Shown here piece after piece: positions 1 through 10,935 of a DNA stretch of 31,060 bases (positions within the stretch are counted from its first letter, which is position 1; each line of letters opens with the position of its first letter). A program made the position numbers and the translations under genes. The notes under the pieces were generated by a model. The model had not been told where the DNA came from, did no database searches, and saw nothing but the letters and a program-made list of their open reading frames with translations. The stretch covers positions 1 to 31,060 of the forward strand of contig JAYMTF010000728.1 in the NCBI GenBank assembly GCA_036897485.1. Reading direction: 5' to 3'. This DNA comes from Pelargonium nanum (lineage: Eukaryota; Streptophyta; Magnoliopsida; Geraniales; Geraniaceae).

Positions 1-712
1 GTTGATACATCAAACGTTGGAATGCATAACTGCTTATCCATTGAATTTCTTATCTATTGTAATGGATTATTGCTATCCAATCTATAGTTATCCAATCCAG
101 ACGATCAAACGCAGCCTATATGTATATATATATATGAGAAAATATGAAGCATATATATAGTCAAATTTTTTTACAATGTTTTATTTCATTAAATTTTACT
201 CATAATAAACCATGTGTGAATGTTCCAAAAAATTTAATTAGCGGTTATGTTCATTATTATAAAATTGATCTTCTCCAAATTACATGTCAATGTAATATTT
301 TTATAGGAAAATGAATCTAAACCAAACATTTTATGGCTTATAGGTTAAGCAAAACCAATGAGGTGACACCTCATTAAATTTCACTCATACCCATCCAAGT
401 GAATTGGTGGGAGCGGAGCGACCCGCCTGAATCCATAATTTTTAATGAGATGTCATTATCTTATTAATGGCTCAGCATAAAACCAAACAATTATGTAGTT
501 ATTCGAATATGATTTGAACCGACCATGTGTATTATATATCCATGCGCTAGTCATATATTGCAAATAGAGATGAGAAATAGATCTAGCCTCGTTGAATTAA
601 TACAACACGAGCAAGCTAGATTTGCATATATAAATTGAGCATACTAATTGACAAAGCAACATAAATTTCAATAATGTTTATTCATGTGTTGTCGTTTCCT
701 CCTGGTTGATCA
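1..712. other. AT-rich flank downstream of the Sec14-like gene
   Basis: No coding exon is visible here. The stretch holds TA-rich runs around 121-160. A motif block around 340-490 contains two related arms in opposite orientation, ending in CACCTCATTAA and TTAATGAGATGTCAT. It resembles a block near 27.6 kb and may be a small degenerate MITE. The end nearest 713 should hold the 3' UTR of the Sec14-like gene, which reads leftward. Confidence 0.4.
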
Positions 713-2403
713 TTAGATTTTGTGAGGTGGAACTAATGGTAGTTTGCCTCCATATATCTCCGGGAGCTCACTCTCTTCGATGTCTTCGAGCAGAGTTGAT
801 TTCACTTTTTTGCTGTCTACGAACACAATCTGCATGCAAATGAAACAAACGATGATAAATTGATCATAGATCGAGTTTCATTCAAATCATGTAATTGATT
901 GGTGTACCGGACGATCTAGGCTATAAGTTTACAAGTTTACCTTGTTCTTGGTTTTGTTGTCGATTAGAGGTTGAACAAGCTTCCATATTTGCGTAAATAT
1001 GCTTGGAGGATGGACAATATATAACTTCTCTAGTCTTTCCGGGTAGTAATCCTGCTCAATCCATGCATATATATCTATTTATGGTCCCCATTTTTCTACA
1101 AAACTGAAACGTCATAACAAATTGTGATAATTACAGATGATTATCATGTACTTGTCACCTTTTGCAATGGATTACCTTAATTTTTTTTATAAATTATTTT
1201 AGACTATCCTAAAGACCTAAACCATTTTCCATCTGTTTCGTAAGTTAACTTTGATTGGATTTTTCGAAAATGTCAATTTTAGGATAATTCATTGCAAAAG
1301 ATAATAACCACATGATAATCATGTAGAATATAAACTACACCTGGAAAATGGACATAGCTCCTATGCAGGCAGGAACATCACCATTTGAATATCCCCAACC
1401 TTCGAAGTCTGCGATAACAAGAAATTTTTCCTTCCCCAGCGGCATCCTGACATATCAAGTTTTCGTTATCATACAAATTATTTCGTTGGTTAGAGCTGAC
1501 AATTTATGTCGGTTCTTGTTAAAGAACCCAACACATTTAGTAATAGTGTCGTGTTTGTGTTGCGCTTCCAAAACACGCACGCATGACATGCCCAACATGT
1601 CAACACACCTAACACGCACACTTAAGAGTATAATTATAAATTAATACTAATCACATGTCAAACATGTCAGATAATGTCGTGGTTTTATCGTGCATAATGT
1701 GTTAAATCTGTTTTCGTGATATGTATTTATAATTGTGTCGTGTTATGTGATTCACCGTAAACGCGAACACGACACGCACACATGCACGAATCGCTAGCCT
1801 TAAGAGTGAGCGGTGTGTTACCTTGCACACAATTTATCCAGACAGTAGACCACAAAACCTGCGCACACATGGAATGAACTCGATTGAGCTCAAACAATAT
1901 CAAGACAAAATCAATTTCAGCATGCACTACGTACACATAGACTTACGCTTGAATTCCTTAATCCCCCCATTATTAACGTTGTTCTTGACATGTCTGGCGG
2001 CGAAGGTCACTCCAATGGGCTGTCCTTTCTTATCAAACCCTTGCACAAACACCTTATTCTGTGCAATTTCGTTTCGAATCTCCGACTCCGAAATGCAACC
2101 GTTGGGAACAAATGTTTGTCTCCATTTCAGGTACTTCAGTAACATAGCACAAGCTCTATCTACGTCTAGATCTCGCGCTCGCAGAAACCTTCTAATCATC
2201 AGATCATCCACATCCTACGCGCGTAACAAAATCAGAAAATTGAAGACAAAAAAAAAAAAAAACTTTGTTAGCTAAATAAAATATAAGTACACCTTGGAAG
2301 AAGGATCCTCCTTTTCTACATAAGCTCTCACAATACAAATTTTGGTCTGCTCCTCTTTCTCCATTAGTGTTTTATCTTCTGAATTTGTTCTAAACCAACT
2401 CAT
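713..2403 (-). CDS. Sec14-like CRAL-TRIO lipid-binding protein
   Basis: Family members bind or exchange phosphatidylinositol and other lipids between membranes; the ligand of this one is unknown. Reading leftward the exons are 2403-2293, 2214-1947, 1858-1822, 1446-1341, 1051-941 and 829-713, all with GT-AG introns and matching phases, giving 249 residues. An N-terminal helical CRAL-TRIO part (about residues 20-75) includes DPSSKDVDDLMIRRFLRARD. The lipid-binding lobe follows with GWGYSN, DYYPERLEKLYIVHPP and a C-terminal ELPEIYGGKLPLVP. This matches small Arabidopsis Sec14-like proteins such as At1g01630 in length and motifs. The 37-nt microexon encodes RFVVYCLDKLCAR with its split codons and is needed to join the two halves. 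The start is uncertain: in-frame ATGs lie at 2448, 2430, 2403 and 2364, and the last gives 236 residues starting MEKEEQ. The gene is divergent from the IRX10-like gene. Confidence 0.9.
1546..1775. mobile_element. MITE-like insertion in a Sec14-gene intron
   Basis: Two inverted arms face each other: GTGTCGTGTTTGTGTTGCG at 1546-1564, and CGCGAACACGACAC at 1762-1775, whose complement reads GTGTCGTGTTCGCG. The roughly 200 bases between them are non-coding and rich in ACATGTCA-like words. The block lies inside the intron between the microexon and the following exon. A short non-autonomous DNA element is the simplest reading. I could not define a target-site duplication. Confidence 0.4.
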
Positions 2404-4085
2404 GAGAGGTAAGAATCTAATAAGAGTCATATTCAAGTGAAATGACATATTGTTTGTGCGTAGCTCTACAAATATAAGTGAGTACTACACGACATGGACA
2501 ATACGTGACAAGTAAACATTAATTACTTCAAATCTATGTTAAATCACATATTGTTTGTGCATATATAGTTTTAGTTTTTGGAGTAGACAACTTAACAAAG
2601 AATGACGCATTGTTGACATCAATATGACAATATATGTTGTTAGGTTGATCACAAGGAATGTGTTGAGGAGTTTACATAGTCCACACGAAAGCCATATATA
2701 TGGTTGAGGAAATTTGCATTGTCCATTGTGATGAATTAGTTTGAGTGAAGATTCAGGATCTTAACTTCCATTCATTTATTGACAACATTAATTTCGACAA
2801 TTGTGATGGATTACGGATGAGATCGATTTTGCAAGGGACAATTGCTTGATAAGCCCTCACAAATTTTGAAAGAGATTAGTGAGGGACTAAGCCACATACT
2901 CGCTAAATTTGCGAGCATCTAGACGTCGCTACGTCTCTCGCTATATAATTTTTAAAATAATTACAAATTACTAAATATAAATTTTCTATTGCATGTATAC
3001 CTTGTATTCATTCCATGACATAATACTTCAATTCTAAATACATATAATAGGAAAAAAATTATCAAAATTCTGGTAGTTTTTCTTATAATATGTATAATCT
3101 CAATTTAAATTTACTTGTAAATAACACAAAATTCGCATAACGAAAACTTCTATATGTTCACCAACAAATGCCAAAGTCGGGAACCCCACAATTGCAAGAT
3201 AATCAATTTCAACTTCCAAAACCAATAGCAAAAAAATTCAGTATATTTCGAAATATATTATTTGCAATAAGTAGTAAATAAGATAGGAGTCAACTGAGAA
3301 GTGTCCACCGTAACATGAATGAATCCCCGCCTCGTATATGTAGTAGGAGCAAGAGATGATCTCTATTAGGTCCGAATCGGATGAACATAAGAGTAATGGA
3401 CCGAATACCGAACCGAATCCATTAGATCCGGGCCAGTCCGATTCATTTCCAGTTTGAAGTAATTAATGTTGATAATGGTTGAGTTGCAACAATAATAATA
3501 TCACCATAGTATTCAAGTTGAGTTGCATTTGTACTCAAAGGCCAACATTATTCTCAAAAGTAGTAGACAATTTTTTAATTTGGTGTACCATGTTCATGGG
3601 GCTTGACATATACAAATTTTAATAGAAATAATGTATTGCCACTAGATATGTATAAATGGAATATGAAAATTTGGCACTTTGAGGCATTTGTAAAATCAAA
3701 TACTAGTGTTACAAAGGAGCATAAGCAGAAAAAAGAAAGTGTGTTGCCAAAAGAAAATCCTATGCTATTTATTAGCTCCCATTTCATGACACTCCACATT
3801 TGCTGGCATTTCCGAATATGTTAATAGCTTGCACAAGATCCATACAATGATTCTCAGTAACCACCAAGCTCTAATAATTCAAATCAGAAAACAAAAAAGC
3901 TCTCTTTCTCTTCCTCAGAGAACTGAATCTCTACAGCTAATTTCCCATAATATATTTAAACTACTCTGGAGTCTGGAGACATTTTCTCTGGTTCTTGAAG
4001 CAAATTTGCCTCCATTTCTGCGCCAATTTCCTCTTTCTGCAATTATAAACAAAACCCATTTCTTGGTCCACCAATCATAATCGCC
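2404..4085. other. Divergent intergenic region, Sec14-like to IRX10-like
   Basis: About 1.7 kb separates the two divergent starts. I see no coding exon. Around 2880-2950 there are CGCTAAATTTGCGAG and GTCGCTACGTCTCTCGCTA words like those inside CACTA-type elements. Around 3360-3450 is a run of GAACCGAAT-like words. The right end, roughly 3850-4166, should hold the IRX10 core promoter and 5' leader; ATAATATATTTAAAC near 3947 is a possible TATA region. Confidence 0.4.
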
Positions 4086-4116
4086 ATCTTCTTCTTCTTC
4101 TTCTTCTTCTTCTTCT
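4086..4116 (+). repeat. (CTT)n microsatellite in the IRX10 leader
   Basis: About ten CTT units lie 50-80 bases upstream of the IRX10-like ATG, so probably in the 5' UTR. Pyrimidine-rich CTT/GAA tracts in 5' UTRs are common in plants and can affect expression. The CRL gene has a comparable tract in its own leader. Confidence 0.85.
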
Positions 4117-4166
4117 CTTGCTCTTCGTGACCAAAGATTCGATTCTTTGAAGAAACTGTGTTAAAA

Positions 4167-7100
4167 ATGAAGATTTGGAGGTGGTTCTTTGTTGGGATTC
4201 TTTGTGCTTCCTTGTTGTTGAGGAATGATGCTTGGGAGCTAGGTCGGAGTCGACGCACTGAGCGTATTTCAGGTGGCTTTTTTTGTTCATTGTTTTGTTG
4301 GCAAAGAGAAAATTTTCATTTTAATTTCACTTGATTTTTGTAATATTTTGACATCCATACTGCTAATCTGAATCTAGGGTTTTGGGGGTTTCTTCAATTC
4401 TTGTATATGAGTTTAGTACTTTAGTTTAAGGTGGAACAGCTAGTTATCAAAGCATAATCTGCATTTCAATTTCACTGTACATTAAGTTAGAAATGTATTC
4501 ATTTGATGCTAAGGCCTAAGGTTAGGCTGGAATCTGATTTTCGCCAAAGTTGAACTAGATTGTATGTTACAATTGTTTTGGGGTTATCTTAGTTGGATGA
4601 GGCAAGCAAAGGGGATGGTAAGTCGAAAGTCTTGTCTTTGGAGAGTTGCTTTAGATGATTTTGCGTCCGGAATTGTTTAATTTGCCAATCGTAAGTCATG
4701 TTGTTATTTGAATTGTTCAATCCGAAAAAGAAGAGCTGATGTGTAATGCTTAGTTCACTTGAATTTCCATTTCATACCTTACAAAACAGTTCTGTTCGTT
4801 ACATAAATATTCTAAAGTGAGTGAGATTTTAATGCATAGTAAGTTATGTTAGATTCAATCTTCGCTTACAATGATCTAGACTTATGATGAAACAGTCAGC
4901 TGTTGGATTCCAGCTTTAGGTGGAGATTAAAAAAGATATTAAAGGATGTGATTAGAACTAGAAAAAGATTGCCAAATATGAGATATGGAAGAGCCATCCT
5001 TTGTGTAAGGCTACTCCAATTTTGGCAGGATGAGATATTTTGGGTGAAATTGTTTGGTTGCAAGGAATGCCAATAATTGCACATGGAAGCTGCAGGGTTC
5101 GAGTTAAATCTACTAGAAATGGATTGGCATAGAAACCTGTGCTCTTAAAGTGAGCTTTGGTGGGGGAAAAACTGAGGGATCACTCAGTGATGATCACTAC
5201 GAGGTTTTCAATATCCTATGCATCAGTATCATCACTCATGCTTTGGGGCAAAGATATAGGAGTAGATGTAATGGTTGGAAACAAATGATTTTTGTTTGCA
5301 GCAAACCAATTGTGATAAGGCATAAAAAAAGTTGTCTTGAGTGTTGAAATATGACAAAATATGTAAGGTTGATGTGATTGGAATGTAGAAGAATACCTTT
5401 TATATAGGACATCCCAAAGGTTGACTTAATACTCAGATAATATAACACATAAGATATGTGGAGACAGTTAAGTTTTTCTTGCATCATGAAATCTTATAAA
5501 TAATTGGATTATAATATATCTCAACATCTCCTCTCAAACTGAAAGTGTGGTTGAACGTCTCTTGAGTTTGTGGAAACCCCTGAAGATGTGTGATAATAAA
5601 GTTGTCCTAAAAATACAAATTGTAGTTTGAATATGACTGGAAAATTCAATGAACAAGGCATGGACGAGGTGCATTTCTTGATATTTGTTGACGATGTTGC
5701 ATGGAATGACCGGTTGGATTGCTCTAACCAGCATAGTGTGGTTGAATTTATTGACGACTCCTGCAAAACAAACAGTCTAATGTGAACCAACTCCAAACTA
5801 ATAGTTTATGACACCTATTAGAATCTCTAATTTATTGATTTTAGCTTCTTAGGAATGTATATATAGTTTCTTAAAACATACTATTCTATTAGTTCAGTTA
5901 ATGCATTAAGGCTACAGTTATCTTTACTAACATCATAACATGATTGATATTTGGATCCCTGCATTTTAAGGCCAACATGAATGCAACATGCATTTCTTAC
6001 TTGAAGGTGGTTAGGGTTGGTCCGACTAATTCTTTCTGTTGGCTCCCCTGTCCAAATAAAATACATGGAATTAAAATTTGGCATATGAAAGCAAGTTGAC
6101 CATGTTCCTTTACTAGCATCAGAACACTATTGAGTTGGGTCACATATTTGGATCCCTGTGTTGGGAAGCCAAGCTGAATTTGCCAAGTATTTCCAATTTG
6201 GAGGGACCAGGTGGGTCCAAAACTTACTTGTCACCACCTCTTAATAAAAGGAAAGTGAGAATGTAGAAGAACAGAAAAAAAATTACCTGCATTTTTTAAT
6301 TTTAGTTGTTTCACTCCAAAAAAAAAGGTATCAAGTTTGTATACCCATGATCCTGCAAAGTTTATATATGTTATTGCTATATCAGTTCAGACTCATTTGA
6401 TAAAATGTGCATGGTGTTTACTAACTAGAAGTCTTCAGTTCAACCATTTATTTTAATCTCTTATATGTTGGTGATGTATCATTGTAATCTGTAATCAATT
6501 AAATTATGTTTAACCTTATATTCATTGTTGAGACCATAAAGCATCTTTGATTACCCCTGTGTAGGTAGTGCTGGTGACGTCTTGGAAGATGATCCAGTGG
6601 GACGGTTGAAAGTTTTTGTTTATGAACTTCCTAGCAAATACAATAAGAAGATTCTGCAGAAAGACCAAAGATGCCTCACCCACATGTTTGCTGCTGAGAT
6701 ATATATGCATCGTTTTCTTTTATCTAGCCCTGTTCGGACCCTCAATCCTGAAGAAGCGGATTGGTTCTACACCCCTGTTTATACCACCTGTGACTTGACG
6801 CCAAATGGCCTCCCACTGCCTTTTAAGTCACCGCGGATGATGAGAAGTGCAATTCAGCTTATTTCTTCAAACTGGCCTTACTGGAACCGAACAGAAGGAG
6901 CTGATCATTTTTTTGTAGTGCCTCATGATTTTGGACCATGCTTCCATTATCAAGTAAGAAGAATTTGCTTCATCTTTTTTTTCTTTCATTTATTTATAAA
7001 ATTATTTGTCCTATGTGAGATACTATTATTGACCATTTACTAATGTTTTATTTGTTTCCCTTGAAACCTCTTAAAAATTTCAGTTTCTGAGAATTCATTT

Positions 7101-8234
7101 ACTATTCCGATGTTGCATTTGGAAAATTATTTTCTATCCCAGCTTTAATTTAATTTGTGTTCCATATTGACATATATTGTTGGACTTCTACAGGAAGAGA
7201 AGGCCATTGAGAGAGGTATTCTTCCCTTGCTCCGACGTGCTACCTTAGTTCAAACTTTTGGACAAAAGAATCACGTTTGCTTAAAAGATGGCTCAATTAC
7301 AATTCCTCCATATGCTCCACCACAGAAAATGCAATCCCATCTTATTCCTGAAAAGACTCCTAGGTCGATTTTTGTATACTTTCGAGGATTGTTTTATGAT
7401 GTTGGAAATGATCCTGAAGGCGGTTACTATGCAAGGTATTTTCTCACCAAGTACTACACATTAACAAGCAATTGTTTGGATTTAAAGGGAATTTGTATCT
7501 CCCTGTTCTGTTTATATATAATGTTTGATTGCTGAAATCTATAATTTTGAAGTCGTTAAGAAAAAACACAGTGAAATCAAAGTCTGTATATCCATACGAC
7601 CCATCGTGTTTATATACATGTATAATTGCTGTGTCAAACTGAAGGAAAATACCAGAGTTATGTTGTATACTTGACTAATACAGAATATATCTGAATCTAA
7701 CTTTTTGATAACATTTACAGAGGTGCTAGGGCAGCGGTCTGGGAAAACTTCAAGGACAATCCACTGTTTGACATTTCCACTGAGCACCCAACGACGTACT
7801 ACGAAGACATGCAGCGAGCTGTCTTCTGTTTGTGCCCACTTGGGTGGGCACCATGGAGTCCAAGATTGGTTGAAGCAGTGATATTTGGTTGCATCCCTGT
7901 TATCATTGCAGATGATATCGTCTTGCCTTTTGCCGATGCAATCCCGTGGGAAGAAATAGGGGTTTATGTAGATGAGAAGGATGTCCCTGACTTGGACACC
8001 ATACTCACATCTATCCCACCCGAAGTAATATTGAGGAAGCAGAGATTGCTTGCAAACCCGTCAATGAAGCAGGCTATGCTATTCCCTCAACCTGCTCAAC
8101 CAGGAGATGCTTTTCATCAAGTCTTGAATGGACTAGCTCGTAAGTTGCCACACGACAAGAGTATTTACTTGAAACACGGAGAGAAAATCTTAAACTGGAC
8201 AGCCGGCCCAGTGGGTGACCTTAAACCTTGGTAA
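4167..8234 (+). CDS. IRX10L: IRX10/IRX10L-type xylan xylosyltransferase (GT47)
   Basis: This enzyme adds xylose to the beta-1,4-xylan backbone in the Golgi, acting with the GT43 proteins IRX9 and IRX14. Exons are 4167-4272, 6565-6953, 7194-7435 and 7721-8234, with phases that close, giving 416 residues, the usual length for IRX10. Residues 1-20 form a hydrophobic signal or anchor (MKIWRWFFVGILCASLLL). The exostosin/GT47 domain starts near residue 47 (GRLKVFVYELPSKYN) and includes CLTHMFAAEI and ADWFYTPVY. Its C-terminal nucleotide-sugar lobe reads PLGWAPWSPRLVEAVIFG and CIPVIIADDIVLPFADAIPW (about residues 286-322). Two sequons are visible, N143-R-T and N404-W-T. The protein ends GPVGDLKPW, as in Arabidopsis IRX10 and IRX10L. 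The first intron is 2.3 kb, much longer than the others. Whether it is orthologous to IRX10 or IRX10L cannot be settled here, so the symbol is provisional. Confidence 0.95.
4273..6564 (+). other. Long first intron of the IRX10-like gene
   Basis: This 2.3 kb intron separates the signal-anchor exon from the catalytic exons. Short open frames inside it have no recognisable domain. The stretch 5515-5780 opens ATCTCAACATCTCCTCTCAA, a phrase reminiscent of plant retroelement remnants flanking CTCCCCTCAA motifs, but no element ends could be defined. Early intron sequence includes CTAGGGTTTTGGGG near 4375, which contains a telo-box-like TAGGGTTTT. Confidence 0.5.
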
Positions 8235-8942
8235 CAACTTCCAGACCGTATTCAGAATCTCTGTATCCTACATGTGAATCTTCGCCTCCAGAAATTATTG
8301 CACCATTTTGCCATGAAGGAGGTACTGAATTGCGCCAGAAGTGTCGGAACCTTGATATCAGCAAAACGAGTTAAGATTATGCATTACCTTTTGCACCTTT
8401 CAGTGTGTGACTATCTGCTATAGTTAACCTCAGGTTTTGTTGTAATTCCATCTGAAAGCTATTCTTGAATCCACAATAAGCATTGTATAGCTGCATAATT
8501 GTGGATTTCAACTATCTTCTGAATTATGATTTGTGCCGAGTATTATGAGCAAATAGTGGTGTTTTCTCCGCGGTTCATGTATTACCAGGATAATTTATGT
8601 TGGATTATGGGCAGTTGTTGTAAGATCTAAATGGAGATGCAAGCCCTGAATTTAGAAATGAGAGGAAGAATATGAAAAAAGGTAGGGGCATAAGAGTAAT
8701 TTGAAGGGTGGTCATGAAATTAGTACTAGGGAAGAAGATAAGAAAGGAGGGAAGGAGGTTGTGTGTGGGGAATGTGAAAGCCACGCTTCCAATTGGACCT
8801 TCTCTTGTGAAATTAACCCATATCATATCATATGTTCTAGTAGGATCTATCTATCTATCTATCTCTTCTTTTATCTTCTCTTCTCATTCCTCAGCTGAAT
8901 ACCAACTGTAGAGTAGAGTACAGGAGAGGAGAGCCAAGAGTG
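8235..8942 (+). other. IRX10 3' UTR and rubredoxin-gene promoter
   Basis: Both flanking genes read rightward. The left half should be the 3' UTR and terminator region of the IRX10-like gene. The right half, ending in the (CTAT)n tract and GAGTAGAGTACAGGAGAGGAG, should be the promoter and leader of the rubredoxin-like gene. Short open frames at 8605-8911 on both strands show no family similarity and are not called. Confidence 0.5.
8844..8864 (+). repeat. (CTAT)n microsatellite
   Basis: About five tetranucleotide units lie roughly 80 bases upstream of the rubredoxin-like ATG, in its presumed promoter or leader. Likely length-polymorphic. Confidence 0.8.
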
Positions 8943-9695
8943 ATGGCAGTTCGGGCAGCTTCGCAACCTTCAGCTGTAGCGTCTAATGCCGGCAATGCTG
9001 CCGGCCTGAGACGCCAGCCACCGCCTAATTCTTTAGCTCTTAAATCATCCTTGTTATCCCCTTCCCTCCACCTTATGCCTCCCTTCAACAACTACAAACA
9101 GCCTGGTTTCAGAACTTCTGCTTACCGGGTCATTACGAATCGGGTTGCCTCCAAGAATGCATATATTTGCCGGGATTGCGGGTATTGTGTCTCATTCCTT
9201 CTTTTTGTTCTGTAATGTCTGCAAAACAGTTAATTAGAATTGATTGTGTTGATGTGTATATATGTTGCAGCTATATTTACCAGGATCGGACTCCTTTCGA
9301 CAAGTTACCTGATAAATACTTCTGTCCTGGTAATACTTCTTCACTCACACTCATGTAGTCATGTTACAGATCTAGTGCCTGTAAATGAACATTTGTTTTG
9401 CAGTTTGTGGTGCACCCAAGAGGAGATTTAGGCCCTACGTGCCGCCTGTTTCGAAAAATGCCAATGCCACGGATGTCCGGAAGGCGCGAAAAGCGGAACT
9501 CCAAAGAGACGAAGCGATCGGGTATGTTAACCAACATTGCAGATTCGTCTTCCTACAAGTTGTCATGATTGTTTAGTGAATAAGAGCATAATTGAAATCT
9601 TGATAAATGGTTGCAGGAAAGCATTACCTGTTGCAATTGTGATTGGCATTGTAGCTCTTGTTGCGCTCTACTTCTACCTAAACGCCACTGTTTAG
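8943..9695 (+). CDS. Plastid rubredoxin-like membrane protein
   Basis: Rubredoxin domains bind one iron through four cysteines and carry electrons; related plant and cyanobacterial membrane rubredoxins act in photosystem assembly. Exons are 8943-9181, 9271-9329, 9404-9521 and 9617-9695, phases closing, giving 164 residues. Residues 1-70 are rich in Ser, Ala, Asn and basic residues and poor in acid, as in a chloroplast transit peptide. The metal site is YICRDCGY (Cys76, Cys79) and YFCPVCGAPKRRF (Cys98, Cys101), joined by the conserved IYQDRTPFDKLPD. A charged linker (VRKARKAELQRDEAIG) precedes one C-terminal transmembrane helix at about residues 141-160. The rubredoxin domain is split over three exons. 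Best match from memory is Arabidopsis At5g51010. The gene is convergent with CRL, with the two stops 340 bases apart. Specific electron partners are unknown. Confidence 0.93.
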
Positions 9696-10034
9696 GCTAA
9701 AATCCTATCCTTCCAACCTTTAGCAACTGGATTGTTTGCAGAGACATATTCTGTATTTTCATGCTATTTAATTTGTACTACTCATCAACAGCTGAAACTG
9801 ATTTTTGTCATCAATTTGAATGATATACACTTGAGCACCATTCACAGATGGTTTGATTGGCATGAAAATTCTGGACAATGTTGAGTAATGAAATATGAAC
9901 ATGATTTATTTCAGATTTCAGTGAATGGGCATTTGGCAACTCAAAATTGATGCCAGACAGAAACTGGCTGGGAAATAGGATATGATAAAAGAAGTTGATG
10001 ATTATTTACACACAAGGTTTTTTGTAACTAGTGA

Positions 10035-10899
10035 TCATTCTTGCAATACAAATGAGCCCTCTATCCGTTTATCCATAGGTTGCTGAGAAGAAAAACTAGG
10101 AAACATGTCGGAGAAGCTACTGGCAGGTGCAGGCTTGAACTCATACGGACCTCCCTTCGGCCCCCAGACCTGTAACACACAATACCATAAACCATAGTTT
10201 CTACTTTAACCTCGAACAGAACTGCTAATGCTAAATATACTCTATCAAGGTACCCGTAATGAAATGCAAAATGGAATAGGCAGTCAAACTTACTTGATTT
10301 CCTTCGTCATCATAGCCTCTATCCCAGGTGTGTATCTCACCGTTCTTCAAGACTGAGAGTTCAGAAGTACAGTAGCTTGCTCCATTCTGTCATTAATTTA
10401 TATAAATAAATTAGGAAGAAAAGAAACAATGAATATATATACCACCCTAATGGCAACATCAAAGAAAACTAAAACAATTTGGTATCATTCCATATATAAA
10501 TGAGCATATATCACACAGAAGGGTTGAGACAACAAAACTTTTGCAAGAATACAGGGTTGACGAGCAAATACCCATGTATTAGGAAACCCGCCTGGTGGAG
10601 TTGAGCCTTCGTATAAGCAGCGCTTTCCCCGTTCACAGCGTTTTAGATGTATGGTGGTCAGATGTTCTCCAATGTCCTATGCGTGATATAATAACAGTGG
10701 GTAAAATAAATTCCATGCTAGCATTTTATAGAAAAAACATGCATATGATAACACTATAAAAACATAACTAATTTAAGTTTATACAGACGACCTAGTAAGG
10801 AAAACTTTTAAGTCATAAATGTTGCAAACTGATCATTTTCCCAAAGAGACGAACAAAACTTTTCATGTGCTTACGTAATCTAATTAATCCCTGTATAAT

Positions 10900-10935
<36 letters not shown>

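Noticed and set aside
1823..2275. Plus-strand open frame of 150 residues
   Set aside because: It is the antisense shadow of the Sec14-like exon and microexon, whose minus-strand frame has clear family motifs and splice sites.
8605..8911. Open frames on both strands before the rubredoxin-like gene
   Set aside because: Short, overlapping, low complexity, no family similarity, and they run through a microsatellite.
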